A program made the translations under genes and the position numbers. This document shows, one piece after another, positions 35,879 to 43,835 of a stretch of DNA of 64,000 nt. Positions within the stretch are counted from its first letter, which is position 1; every line of letters begins with the position of its first letter. The stretch is from Elusimicrobiota bacterium (GTDB lineage Bacteria; Elusimicrobiota; Elusimicrobia; UBA1565; UBA9628): NCBI GenBank assembly GCA_003151975.1, contig PLZD01000032.1:87950-151949 (forward strand), given 5' to 3'. Below the pieces are notes generated by a model. That model ran no database searches. It had not been told where the DNA came from and saw only the letters and a program-made list of their open reading frames with translations.

Positions 35879-37533
35879 GAGCTCCTCCTAAATAGCACGA
35901 ACGCCGCGCCCGCCACCAGCGCGATGCCGAGAACACCCAAAGAGATCGCAGCCGCCTTACCCGCGTCGAAGCGCCCCGCGGCGCTCGCGGAATTTCCGCC
36001 GGCGTTGGAAGCGCCGCGCGCGCCGCGGTTCGAGGAGGCCGCGCCGGCGACGCCGGCCGCTGCGGCAGACGACTGGCCGCCGGAGTCGCCGGACGCGACC
36101 GTCGCCGCGCCGGCCGTCCCGCCGCCGCCTCCGCCGAACATGCGGCTCAAAAACGATTTGATCCTTTGCGCCGCGCCTCCCACGCGCGACGAGCCGGCCT
36201 CGCCGGCGGCTTTCTCTCTTTCCTCGGCGTCATTAAGATTGGCGCGAATGGAATCCATGATCGAGGCGAGGTCCGAGGCCGGGACTTCGTCGTCCTTCTT
36301 GTAGGATTCCTTCGCGTGCTTGTTGCAGTCGCCCGAAACGATGTCGCAAGACCGCGAGTGCGTGAAGTCGCGCTCTTGGTCGGCCGGAGTTAGCGCGATA
36401 TCCTTGAAATCGGCGGCGCGGCGGCCCTGGTCTTTCCGGTAGATCTCCTTTAGCTGGCTAAAATCCTGCCGACTGATCCCTCCGCGGCCCGGATCGAAAA
36501 ACGAGGGATTGCGCATCAACGCCGCCGGCTCGCGCTCGATGGCGGTCTTCAACGCCGCTATCTCTCCGGGGCCGGCCGACTGCCCGTCGGTGCGCACGAC
36601 CATGGCCCGGCCGTCGGCGCCGATGACCGCCTTGAGGCCGGCATCTTTAAACGCGTCTTTGTAGGGGCCCGACGCGAGCAGAAAATCCTGCGCCGACCGG
36701 GGCGAGGCCGGCCCCCCTGATATCGCGCCGCCAGGCGCGCCCATGGCGCCCCGCGGCCCGCCTCCTGGAGAACCCATCTGGCCGGCTTGATTTCCGCCGA
36801 AGTTCTCCGCCGCGGCCAGGCGCCCCGCGCCGTCCATCGCGGATTTAAGCTTGCCGCCTAGATTGCCGATGGAGCCGCTGTTGCCCGCTTTGGAATTGCC
36901 GGAGCCGGAACTTCCGAGGTCGTCGGCTTTCGCGCCGCCGGCTGACCCGGCGGAATCTCCGGAGGGACTTCCGCCCCTGCCGCCTCCGCCCGTGTCGGGA
37001 TCGACGGAGGGGCCCTTCGACTGGTCTCCCGCTGACGGTCCCGTCGCGGGAGGAGCGCCGGCATCGGGATCGGCGGGCGCATCCGGCCGCGCGGAAGGCG
37101 CGTCGGCTTGCTTGTCCTCCGGCTGTTTTGGATCGGGCTGCTGGGCATCCGGCTGCTGCTGAGCGGGCTGCGCGGCGGAGTTCCCCGTGATGTTGAGGTC
37201 CTGCCTCAGCTGCTTCCACTCATTATAAACCTGCTTCTGCTCGTCGGCGTAGGCGTTCATTTTCGCCGTGGCCGCCGCGATCGCGGCGGGATCGGGCGGA
37301 TTGGCTATGCTCGCGGCGTCGACCGCGGCGTTGGCCGACTTGATGAGATCGCTCAGCTCCGTATGCCGCGCGTCGACGTCCTGGTAGCGTTTTTTCTTGG
37401 CTCCAGCCGACGGAGGCGGACAAGCAATCCTCTGCAGCGTCTGAGGGTCGGTGCAGATCATGGCGGATACGCTATCGGGAGCCGAGGCGACAAACGCGGC
37501 GGCTGCGAGGACGACGGTCAAACGACGCCTCAT
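35860..37533 (-). CDS. Exported, C-terminally anchored protein with Pro/Gly-rich linker
   Basis: The 557-residue protein has a signal (about 1-24), a helical N-terminal segment (50-110), a disordered Gln/Pro/Asp then Gly/Ser-rich region (115-260), a soluble domain (about 275-420) with a possible disulfide (SCDIVSGDCNKHAKES), and a second Gly/Ala-rich linker. It ends with a membrane helix (GVLGIALVAGAAFVLF) and a basic tail RRSSWRRSS, typical of a C-terminal anchor. The giant 2282-residue protein starts inside its last codons, so the two are made together; this one may display or secure its partner. No family recognised. A consensus promoter puts +1 on the ATG. Confidence 0.72.
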   Translation of the reverse strand: MRRRLTVVLAAAAFVASAPDSVSAMICTDPQTLQRIACPPPSAGAKKKRYQDVDARHTELSDLIKSANAAVDAASIANPPDPAAIAAATAKMNAYADEQKQVYNEWKQLRQDLNITGNSAAQPAQQQPDAQQPDPKQPEDKQADAPSARPDAPADPDAGAPPATGPSAGDQSKGPSVDPDTGGGGRGGSPSGDSAGSAGGAKADDLGSSGSGNSKAGNSGSIGNLGGKLKSAMDGAGRLAAAENFGGNQAGQMGSPGGGPRGAMGAPGGAISGGPASPRSAQDFLLASGPYKDAFKDAGLKAVIGADGRAMVVRTDGQSAGPGEIAALKTAIEREPAALMRNPSFFDPGRGGISRQDFSQLKEIYRKDQGRRAADFKDIALTPADQERDFTHSRSCDIVSGDCNKHAKESYKKDDEVPASDLASIMDSIRANLNDAEEREKAAGEAGSSRVGGAAQRIKSFLSRMFGGGGGGTAGAATVASGDSGGQSSAAAAGVAGAASSNRGARGASNAGGNSASAAGRFDAGKAAAISLGVLGIALVAGAAFVLFRRSSWRRSS

Positions 37534-37539
37534 GCCGTT

Positions 37540-37567
37540 AGTGTAACAGAGGACAAAACTCTGTCAA
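37540..37567 (-). promoter_or_regulatory. Consensus leaderless promoter of the 557/2282-residue protein pair
   Basis: On the minus strand TTGACA (37567-37562), 16 bp, TACACT (37545-37540), then 6 nt to ATG 37533. Confidence 0.8.
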
Positions 37568-37604
37568 GGCTTGGAGAATGCAGCGTTATTAAGGAAGGAA
37601 CAGT

Positions 37605-38099
37605 CTAGCGGGCCGGCGCGTCGCCGTAACGCAGCCAATGCAGGGAGGTGCCGGAACTCGAGAGATCGACGATGAAGAGATCGTCGTATTCTTGAGAGGC
37701 GAGCTCTTCCTCGGGACCGCCCGGCGCGCCCAAAGACTTCAAAAGCGCCGGAATCGTGTCGGAATGGGCCACGACGAGGACGTCGTCGGCGAGATGCTCG
37801 GCTCGCAAAGTCCTCGCGAGGGCTTCGGTCTCGTCCAACTTGACCTGGACCGGCTTGAGGCCGTGGGCCTTGGCGGCGGGCCCCGCCGTCAGCCGCGTGC
37901 GCCGGAACTCCGTGACGTAAACGGCCTTGAGCGGCACATGGCTCAAGACGCGCGCGAGATCGACGGCGCGTTTTTCCCCTTTCTCCGTCAGCGGGGGATC
38001 CTCGCTCATCTTCGTCGCGACTTTCTCCGCGTGCCGCGCGATGTAGACAGCCGCGCGGGCGGGGACGGCGCAGAGTATGACGAGCGCGAGGAGCTTCAT
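37605..38099 (-). CDS. Exported histidine phosphatase family protein
   Basis: The 164-residue protein has a signal (MKLLALVILCAVPARA) and a small histidine-phosphatase domain. The phosphoaccepting motif is ARHAEK, followed by LTEKGEKRAVDLARVL, SEFRRTR-like TEFRRTRLTAGP and the second His in VVAHSDTIPALL. It resembles SixA/phosphoglycerate-mutase relatives of periplasmic type. It lies one base after the MFS gene on the same strand, so they are probably one transcript. Substrate unknown. Confidence 0.85.
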   Translation of the reverse strand: MKLLALVILCAVPARAAVYIARHAEKVATKMSEDPPLTEKGEKRAVDLARVLSHVPLKAVYVTEFRRTRLTAGPAAKAHGLKPVQVKLDETEALARTLRAEHLADDVLVVAHSDTIPALLKSLGAPGGPEEELASQEYDDLFIVDLSSSGTSLHWLRYGDAPAR

Positions 38100-38100
38100 G

Positions 38101-40206
38101 CTACTTGGCGGCCGGAGGCGCGACGCGGCGCGAGAGATACAGATAGCCGAGCGCGGTCAGAGTGCAATAGACGCCCAGGCCGATGAACGCGGCCGAGCCG
38201 AAGAGCTGGAACAACACGCCCCAGATCAGGAAGTTGACGACGTAGGAAAGATTGGTCAGCGCGCGGTCGGCGCCGACGACGTAGCCCTTGGTCCGCTGGG
38301 GCATGCGGTCGAGCAGCAAGGTGTCGAGCTGGGTCAGAGCGACCTGGCCCGTATAGCCGATCAGCACCAGCGCGGGCGAGACCGCGAACAGCGGCCAGAT
38401 GAGATAGGAAGCGATATGCGCCTTGGCGAGCACCAGGCCGCCGCCGCCGAGGATCAGCGCGAGCCATTTGAGCGATTTTAAGGCGGTGGTCTTCGTCGCG
38501 AAAACCCCTTTGCGCCACGCGATGAAGCCCAGCGCCGCGAGGCCCACCAAGCCCGCGATCCCCAGGAAGGGAGCCGCCGCAAACACGGGCCCCGCGACCG
38601 TGCCGAGCGCGGCGTGCGACACGAACAGCCAGCCGCCGAGCATCGCCAGAGCCGCCCACTTCATGGCCTTGGCCGCGCTTTGCGCCATGAGTTTGCCTTG
38701 CGCCGCGGATTTCTCCGCCGCCGGCAGGCCCTCGGTCTCTTTCTCGATGCGGCTCGAGATCTTCGCGTTGGTCACGGCGGCGCCGTTGGCGCCCATGCCC
38801 AACAAGCCGATCAGCGCCGAGGCGGCGGCCGCCGCCAGGCCCATGTTGCCGTGCGCGAAGAAGACGCCGAACGCCGTGCCCGTCACGTAGTAGAGCAGGT
38901 AGACGAAATTGTTGATGAGAAGCCGGCTCAAGAAGATCGGCTTCATCTTCTCGGAGAAAAGACGCTTGAAGCCAGCAAACCACGGCACCTTTCGGCTTTT
39001 CTCGGAAAGCTTCTGCGGCAGGCTCCTGAGCGCGAATGCCAGCGCGGCGGCGACGGCGAACATCACGGGCGCCGCGTAGATGATCGCGCCAAATCCCATT
39101 GTCGCGATCACCAGGCCCGTGCCCATCGTCGTGAACACGGTGCCGTACTCGACGAAGTCGCGCATCGTGCCGAAGCGGTTCGAGGCGACCGGAGAAGCCT
39201 TGAACCACTCGCCCTGCAAAGTGCGCTCGGCGACGCGGCCCATCGAGTGCACGAAATAGTCCAGGCTGAAAAGACCGATCAACGGCGCGATGGGCATCAC
39301 GCCGTGATGCGCGTGGAAGATCGCGGCGACGGCTCCCCAGATGAGCACGCGCGACGAAAGCACCGCGCGGTAGACCCGCGCCAAGCCGAGCTTCTGAACG
39401 AGCCGGCCGCCTAGGAAGCTGCCCACGGAGTAGGCCAAGTAGCTCGTGGAGGCCAGCCCGGCCAGCGCGATGAAGCCGTTCTTGAGCGGGTCCGTCATCT
39501 GCGGCACGGCCAGCGCCAGGGACTCGACGGCGAGTTGGACCATGAGGAACGTCGAGAAGAAGCCCAGCACCTTGCCCGACAAGACAGAGAGCTGTTCTTT
39601 CTTAACCTCGGGCGGGCTCTTCGGGTCTTGCGGCGGAGCCTGGCCTGAGTGCGCGAGCGCCGCGGGCGAGGATTCCGAGCCCGCGATGCCGTCGGCCGCG
39701 GTCTCGTGCTCGAAGCCGCGCTCCTCGGCATGCTTCCACACGCGCTGCTCGAGCTCGCCCGGCTTTCCGTTCTCGACGCCGCCAAATTCGCTCTTCGCGT
39801 GCGACGCGCCGACTCCCAGTTTGGAAGCTTGAGCCGGTTCTTCGAGAGAGCCTGAAGTCTGGATTTGCGGTTCCGTCGCCAAGACGTCGGGAACGATCGC
39901 CTTGGGAGAATTTGGAATTTGAAGATCGACATTGGCTCCCGCAGACGGAACGACTCCCGCCGGGATCACCGCGTTGATTTCGGCGCTCGGAATCGAGAGG
40001 ATCTCCACGCCGCGTCCGCCGAGGGGATCGAGGTTGGTATCCTTCAGTTCGATGCGGCCGATGCCCGACGGAGGCAAAGAGGGCGTGGTGACCAGCGCGG
40101 CGGGTGCTGCGGGCCCGGATCTCTCGACCGTTCCTCCGGCGAGCGCGGGCTCGGCGCTCAGCGCCAGCGCCAGCAGCAAGGCGAGGCTTCTTTTGATCGT
40201 CGGCAC
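38101..40206 (-). CDS. MFS transporter with exported N-terminal extension (paralogue)
   Basis: The 701-residue protein starts at GTG 40206 with a signal (PTIKRSLALLLALALSAEPALAGG), a Pro/Ala/Ser/Glu-rich extension to about residue 205, and then a 12-segment MFS transporter (FFSTFLMVQLAVESLALAVPQMTDPL at the first helix). Its extension carries WKHAEERGFEHET, similar in place to VLGEAEARGWSQGT in the 16756 paralogue, so a short conserved helix precedes the membrane part in both. Helix 1 of both has QxxVExxxLAxPQ. TAGAAT lies exactly 6 nt before the GTG. Substrate unknown. Confidence 0.82.
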   Translation of the reverse strand: MPTIKRSLALLLALALSAEPALAGGTVERSGPAAPAALVTTPSLPPSGIGRIELKDTNLDPLGGRGVEILSIPSAEINAVIPAGVVPSAGANVDLQIPNSPKAIVPDVLATEPQIQTSGSLEEPAQASKLGVGASHAKSEFGGVENGKPGELEQRVWKHAEERGFEHETAADGIAGSESSPAALAHSGQAPPQDPKSPPEVKKEQLSVLSGKVLGFFSTFLMVQLAVESLALAVPQMTDPLKNGFIALAGLASTSYLAYSVGSFLGGRLVQKLGLARVYRAVLSSRVLIWGAVAAIFHAHHGVMPIAPLIGLFSLDYFVHSMGRVAERTLQGEWFKASPVASNRFGTMRDFVEYGTVFTTMGTGLVIATMGFGAIIYAAPVMFAVAAALAFALRSLPQKLSEKSRKVPWFAGFKRLFSEKMKPIFLSRLLINNFVYLLYYVTGTAFGVFFAHGNMGLAAAAASALIGLLGMGANGAAVTNAKISSRIEKETEGLPAAEKSAAQGKLMAQSAAKAMKWAALAMLGGWLFVSHAALGTVAGPVFAAAPFLGIAGLVGLAALGFIAWRKGVFATKTTALKSLKWLALILGGGGLVLAKAHIASYLIWPLFAVSPALVLIGYTGQVALTQLDTLLLDRMPQRTKGYVVGADRALTNLSYVVNFLIWGVLFQLFGSAAFIGLGVYCTLTALGYLYLSRRVAPPAAK

Positions 40207-40212
40207 AACGAT

Positions 40213-40218
40213 ATTCTA
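40213..40218 (-). promoter_or_regulatory. -10 element of the second MFS gene, leaderless
   Basis: TAGAAT, then 6 nt, then GTG 40206 on the minus strand. Confidence 0.5.
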
Positions 40219-40239
40219 CAGCGCCGACGGGAAAAGGAC

Positions 40240-40255
40240 GTGGGCCCTTGGGCTC
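40240..40255. promoter_or_regulatory. GGGCCC motif upstream of the second MFS gene
   Basis: GTGGGCCCTTGGGCTC lies 22 bp upstream of the -10 element and matches TTGGGCCCTTAGGCTC at 16704-16719 upstream of the first MFS gene at 12 of 16 positions. The two paralogues thus share regulatory DNA as well as domain design. Confidence 0.5.
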
Positions 40256-40271
40256 GAATCTCCGGGGCAAT

Positions 40272-40291
40272 GGACCCCCGCTCGGGGGTCC
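40272..40291. terminator. Hairpin after the beta-barrel gene
   Basis: A 9-bp stem GGACCCCCG / CGGGGGTCC with a 2-nt loop lies 12 bp after the stop of the minus-strand gene at 40304. There is no T run, so termination strength is uncertain. Confidence 0.5.
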
Positions 40292-40303
40292 GTTCGTCCT
40301 ACT

Positions 40304-41065
40304 TCAGAACCACGAGCTGTCGCCGCCGAAGTAGACGGAGAGATCTCCTTTGGGCAAGAGGAAATCGAGCGACCCGTGGGCGCCGAAGACCTTGTCGTAT
40401 TGGCACGACAAACCCAAGGCCCCGCGCTTGCCCAGCTTGACGTCAACTCCGGCCGCGGCGGCAAAACCCGTGAAGGTGTGCGTGCGCTGGTAGAGCGTAT
40501 GCAGGGATTGAAATGCGTCGTCGGTGTCGATGAAGATGCCCTGGATCGTCTCGCGGAAGAAGTACAAGCCGGGCCCCAACGCGACGTTGGGCCGCAGGAA
40601 ATGCCACCAGCGCCCCAACTTGACCATCGGCGTCACGTGGACGGCGGTGTCTTGATAACTCATGTGCAGGCCCCGATCTTTCTGCAAATCGAAGATGCCG
40701 CGGCTGTCGATGAACGCACTTCGGCGAAGCGCAAAGCCGCCCTCCAGACCGACTTGGAGGTCGGGCCGAAGGTGATAATAGAGGCGTCCTCCCACGTCGG
40801 TGGTCGGCCGCATGGTCCCCGAAATGCGCGAGGCTCCGGCCAAGGACGGCATGATGAAGCCCTCGCCGACCTCGTCGGCGATCGTTTCCCCTTGCAGGAT
40901 CCCGACGACGACGTTGTTGGGAATGTCGTGCTGGAAGGTCCGCTTATGAAGAGGGATGAAAACGCCGCTCTGCGGACCGAACTCCCAGCGGTCCTCCTCC
41001 GCGCGCGAAACGCCGCACGCGAACACGGCGAGGGCCGACGCGAGAAGCCAGCGGTTCTTGGGCAT
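40304..41065 (-). CDS. Outer-membrane beta-barrel-like protein
   Basis: The 253-residue protein has a signal (1-22, GVSRAEE) and alternating amphipathic strands ending in an aromatic residue (DLSVYFGGDSSWF), as in small outer-membrane barrels. Strand-like segments include GGRLYYHLRPDLQVGLEGGFAL, VHVTPMVKLGRWWHFLRP and TGFAAAAGVDVKLG. It resembles OmpW-type or outer-membrane-protein-with-beta-barrel families, but I cannot assign one. TAAGCT lies 7 nt before ATG 41065, again a nearly leaderless gene. Confidence 0.7.
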   Translation of the reverse strand: MPKNRWLLASALAVFACGVSRAEEDRWEFGPQSGVFIPLHKRTFQHDIPNNVVVGILQGETIADEVGEGFIMPSLAGASRISGTMRPTTDVGGRLYYHLRPDLQVGLEGGFALRRSAFIDSRGIFDLQKDRGLHMSYQDTAVHVTPMVKLGRWWHFLRPNVALGPGLYFFRETIQGIFIDTDDAFQSLHTLYQRTHTFTGFAAAAGVDVKLGKRGALGLSCQYDKVFGAHGSLDFLLPKGDLSVYFGGDSSWF

Positions 41066-41180
41066 GCCGCATGAGCTTAACAGGGCGCCTCGGAATCGTC
41101 AAGTCCTCTCGCGTTAACGCGACCCAACTCCGGTTCCAGCGACCATGGCGTCGGTCATATTGCAATTCCGCCGGCGGGGC

Positions 41181-41186
41181 TAAAAT
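41181..41186 (+). promoter_or_regulatory. -10 element of the SGNH-TPR gene
   Basis: TAAAAT lies 12 nt before ATG 41199, predicted leader about 6 nt. Confidence 0.4.
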
Positions 41187-41198
41187 CATGGCAGCGTC

Positions 41199-43835
41199 AT
41201 GCCCCTGCTCGCCTCCCTCATCTTGAGTATCCTGGCCCTCTCCGCCGGCGCTCTGCCGCAGACCGTCGCAGAAGACCTCGACTATTGGTACGTCGACATC
41301 TACCAGCCGTTCTTCGTCGAGCGTCCCGGCCCCCGCGGCGAGACCATGCTCGTCCCACAGCGCCCGCGCGCTCATGCCGAAAGCTTCCCCAAAATAAAAC
41401 CGCCGAACACGCTGCGCGTTTTCGTGGTCGGCGGTTCGGTCGCGGCCATCTACGACACGGAGCAACGCCAGAGTCGAGGACAGACCTTGGCTCAGGTCCT
41501 CGAACGCGCATTCCCAGGGCGGCGGGCAGAGGTCATCCACTGCGGCATGCCGGCCTATGACAGCTACCGCGAGAGCCTGATCGTCCGCGAGATCCTCGAC
41601 TACAGTCCCGACGCGGTCGTGCTCATGAGCGGCAACAACGAGTCTTCGCCCGAGTCAGGTCCCCCGCCGGTCCTGCTGCGCGCCGCGCTCAAGACCCGGA
41701 AGATGCTGCGGCTGGGTCCCTCCGCGCAGGCCGCCGTCCGCAAGGCCCAGCAAGCACCGCGCGACTTCGTCGCGTCCTTCTCAAACGCGCTGCTCGACAT
41801 GGTGCGGCTGACCCAATCCCGCGGCGTGACTTTGGTGCTCTGCACTTTGCCGAGACAGCTCGGCCTTCCGCCCCCCGACCCTATGCCGCTCAGATCGGCG
41901 GATTTCCTCGCGGCCTGGGTCGCCTGGGAACGCGGCCGAGTGGAGGAGGCAGAGGCGGCTTTCCGTAAATATGCGCAGACGAACCCGAACGACCCGTTCG
42001 GACCGATCTGTCTCGGCCGCTGTCTCGAGCGCGAGGGCCGCGCGGCGCAAGCCCGACTCGCCTACCGCGACGCGCTGAGCCGCGAAGGCGTCAAAAGCCC
42101 CCAGCTCAACGAGATCATCCGCAAGGCCGCCGCCGACAACGGCGCGCCGCTGGCCGACCTCGACCGCGTCCTCTCCGACGACTCTCCCGGAGCCCGGAAC
42201 GACGAGCTCATCTACGACGCGATGCACTGGAACCGCTTCGCCGATCCGCTGGTGTCGGCCGCGATCGCGCGCGCGCTGGCCTCCCGCCTCAAAGGCGGAG
42301 ACGACTCGCGCGTTCCGGCGTCCTTCACGATGACACCGACCCCGGAAGAACGTTTGAGGATATTCCGCAGCCGCCTCCAACAGGCCTTCTGGGGCGCCGG
42401 AACGGACACCGACGTCTTCAACGAGTCGTCGATCACTTTGATCGAGGACCTGATCCGCGACGAGCCGAAGCGCTTGGCTCAGGGACTCTCTCGGCCGAAA
42501 GAGCTTCAGGCGGAGCTTTCCATGAATCTCTGGATCCACGCGTCGACGCAGACCGCCGAGCGCTGCTGGGCCGCCGGGCTCGGGCATGTCGGCGAGGCGT
42601 ATCGACGATCGGGGCGGCCGCAAGAGGCGCTGCGCTGGTATCGCGAGTCATTGCGGCTCGAGCCCGCGCTGGGCGCCGTCGCGGCCCACCTTCTTCTGGC
42701 CCGGAAGGCCGCGGAACCCGCGACTCCGGCCCCGACGGTCTCCGAGGACTTCGTCGAGCGTTTCCCCGACGTCGCCCAGGAGCTCGAGCTCGTCGTCTCC
42801 GCGTCATCTTCTGTCGCCGAGGGCGGCCCCAGAACCGGCGCCTCATCGGTCCCAAACTTCGATCTCTTCACCGACGCGGACCTGGGTCTCTTGGCGCCGC
42901 GCCGCGCGGAGATCTCGCGCGCGTTCGCCTCGTTCGCCGTCCGAAATTGGGACTCCGGCTTTAAACAGTTGGCCCGGCCGGATTCAGCTTCTCAGCCCGA
43001 GCGCGTCAAGGCGCTCGACGCCTTCTGCGCCTCGCGTCCCGGGACCTGCGGGCCATGGCGCGCCGCCCAAGAGCAAGTCCGCCGGCTCGAGCGGAAAGCG
43101 CTTCATGAGTTCGAAGCCGGCGGCAGCTCGGAAGCCCTGCGAGATTGGAACTCATTGCTCGCCTGGATGCCCTCCGACGACGCCGGGCTGGCGGGCCGGC
43201 AAGCCGTGCTCTTCAATAAATCGTCGAACGGACTCGATCTCTATTCCGACGCGGAGCTCGGGCCTCTCGCGCCGCGCCGCTCCGCCCTCAAGAGCGCCTT
43301 CGAGGCGTTCGCCGCGCGCGACTGGGGCGAGGGATTCCGCCGGCTGAGGAGCGCGACGGACGGCTTCTCGGCGGCGCGTATGGGAGCCTTGAGTTCGTTC
43401 TGCTCGCGGCGGCCGGGGACTTGCGCGCCTTGGGAAGCCGCCCAGCTCGCGGTCAAAGGGCTCAACGACGAGGGCATCCGGGCCTTCCAAGCCGGCGACC
43501 GCGCGCGCGCCCGGCGCATCTTCGACGGGATCCGGGTCTGGATGCCCACCGAGCCGAGCACGCTCGTCAACCGCGCCGCCGCCGCCTCCGCCGACGGAAA
43601 CGACGCTCTGGCCCTTACTCTTTACGACTCCGCGATGAAGCTCACGTACGAGCCGGCCTCCTACCAAGCCGAGGTCCTGACCGCGCGCGCCGCGGTGCTC
43701 GCGCGCATGGGACGCGTCCGCGAGGCGCGACGCGACATCGCCGCGGCGCTCCGAAAGGCTCCGGTCTCCTGGGCCCGCCGCACGGAAGCCTTGGCCGAGA
43801 TCAGCCGGTTGGGTCGCACCGACTCCAAGCCCTAG
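41199..43835 (+). CDS. Exported SGNH-hydrolase-like protein with TPR and duplicated C-terminal module
   Basis: The 878-residue protein has a signal (about 1-19) and an SGNH-like domain: Ser80 in VVGGSVAA (block I), MSGNNES (Asn block) and DAMHWNRFADPLV (Asp-His block, about 340). A TPR unit (WERGRVEEAEAAFRKYAQTNPNDP) is inserted in it. More TPR-like helices follow (about 470-510). Two copies of a 120-residue module then occur, with LFTDADLGLLAPRRAEISRA matching LYSDAELGPLAPRRSALKSA and each with a C-xxRPGTC-xPW motif. A last TPR ends the protein. It may act on an acylated envelope polymer. It converges on the radical SAM operon and overlaps its last gene by 35 bp. Confidence 0.75.
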   Translation: MPLLASLILSILALSAGALPQTVAEDLDYWYVDIYQPFFVERPGPRGETMLVPQRPRAHAESFPKIKPPNTLRVFVVGGSVAAIYDTEQRQSRGQTLAQVLERAFPGRRAEVIHCGMPAYDSYRESLIVREILDYSPDAVVLMSGNNESSPESGPPPVLLRAALKTRKMLRLGPSAQAAVRKAQQAPRDFVASFSNALLDMVRLTQSRGVTLVLCTLPRQLGLPPPDPMPLRSADFLAAWVAWERGRVEEAEAAFRKYAQTNPNDPFGPICLGRCLEREGRAAQARLAYRDALSREGVKSPQLNEIIRKAAADNGAPLADLDRVLSDDSPGARNDELIYDAMHWNRFADPLVSAAIARALASRLKGGDDSRVPASFTMTPTPEERLRIFRSRLQQAFWGAGTDTDVFNESSITLIEDLIRDEPKRLAQGLSRPKELQAELSMNLWIHASTQTAERCWAAGLGHVGEAYRRSGRPQEALRWYRESLRLEPALGAVAAHLLLARKAAEPATPAPTVSEDFVERFPDVAQELELVVSASSSVAEGGPRTGASSVPNFDLFTDADLGLLAPRRAEISRAFASFAVRNWDSGFKQLARPDSASQPERVKALDAFCASRPGTCGPWRAAQEQVRRLERKALHEFEAGGSSEALRDWNSLLAWMPSDDAGLAGRQAVLFNKSSNGLDLYSDAELGPLAPRRSALKSAFEAFAARDWGEGFRRLRSATDGFSAARMGALSSFCSRRPGTCAPWEAAQLAVKGLNDEGIRAFQAGDRARARRIFDGIRVWMPTEPSTLVNRAAAASADGNDALALTLYDSAMKLTYEPASYQAEVLTARAAVLARMGRVREARRDIAAALRKAPVSWARRTEALAEISRLGRTDSKP

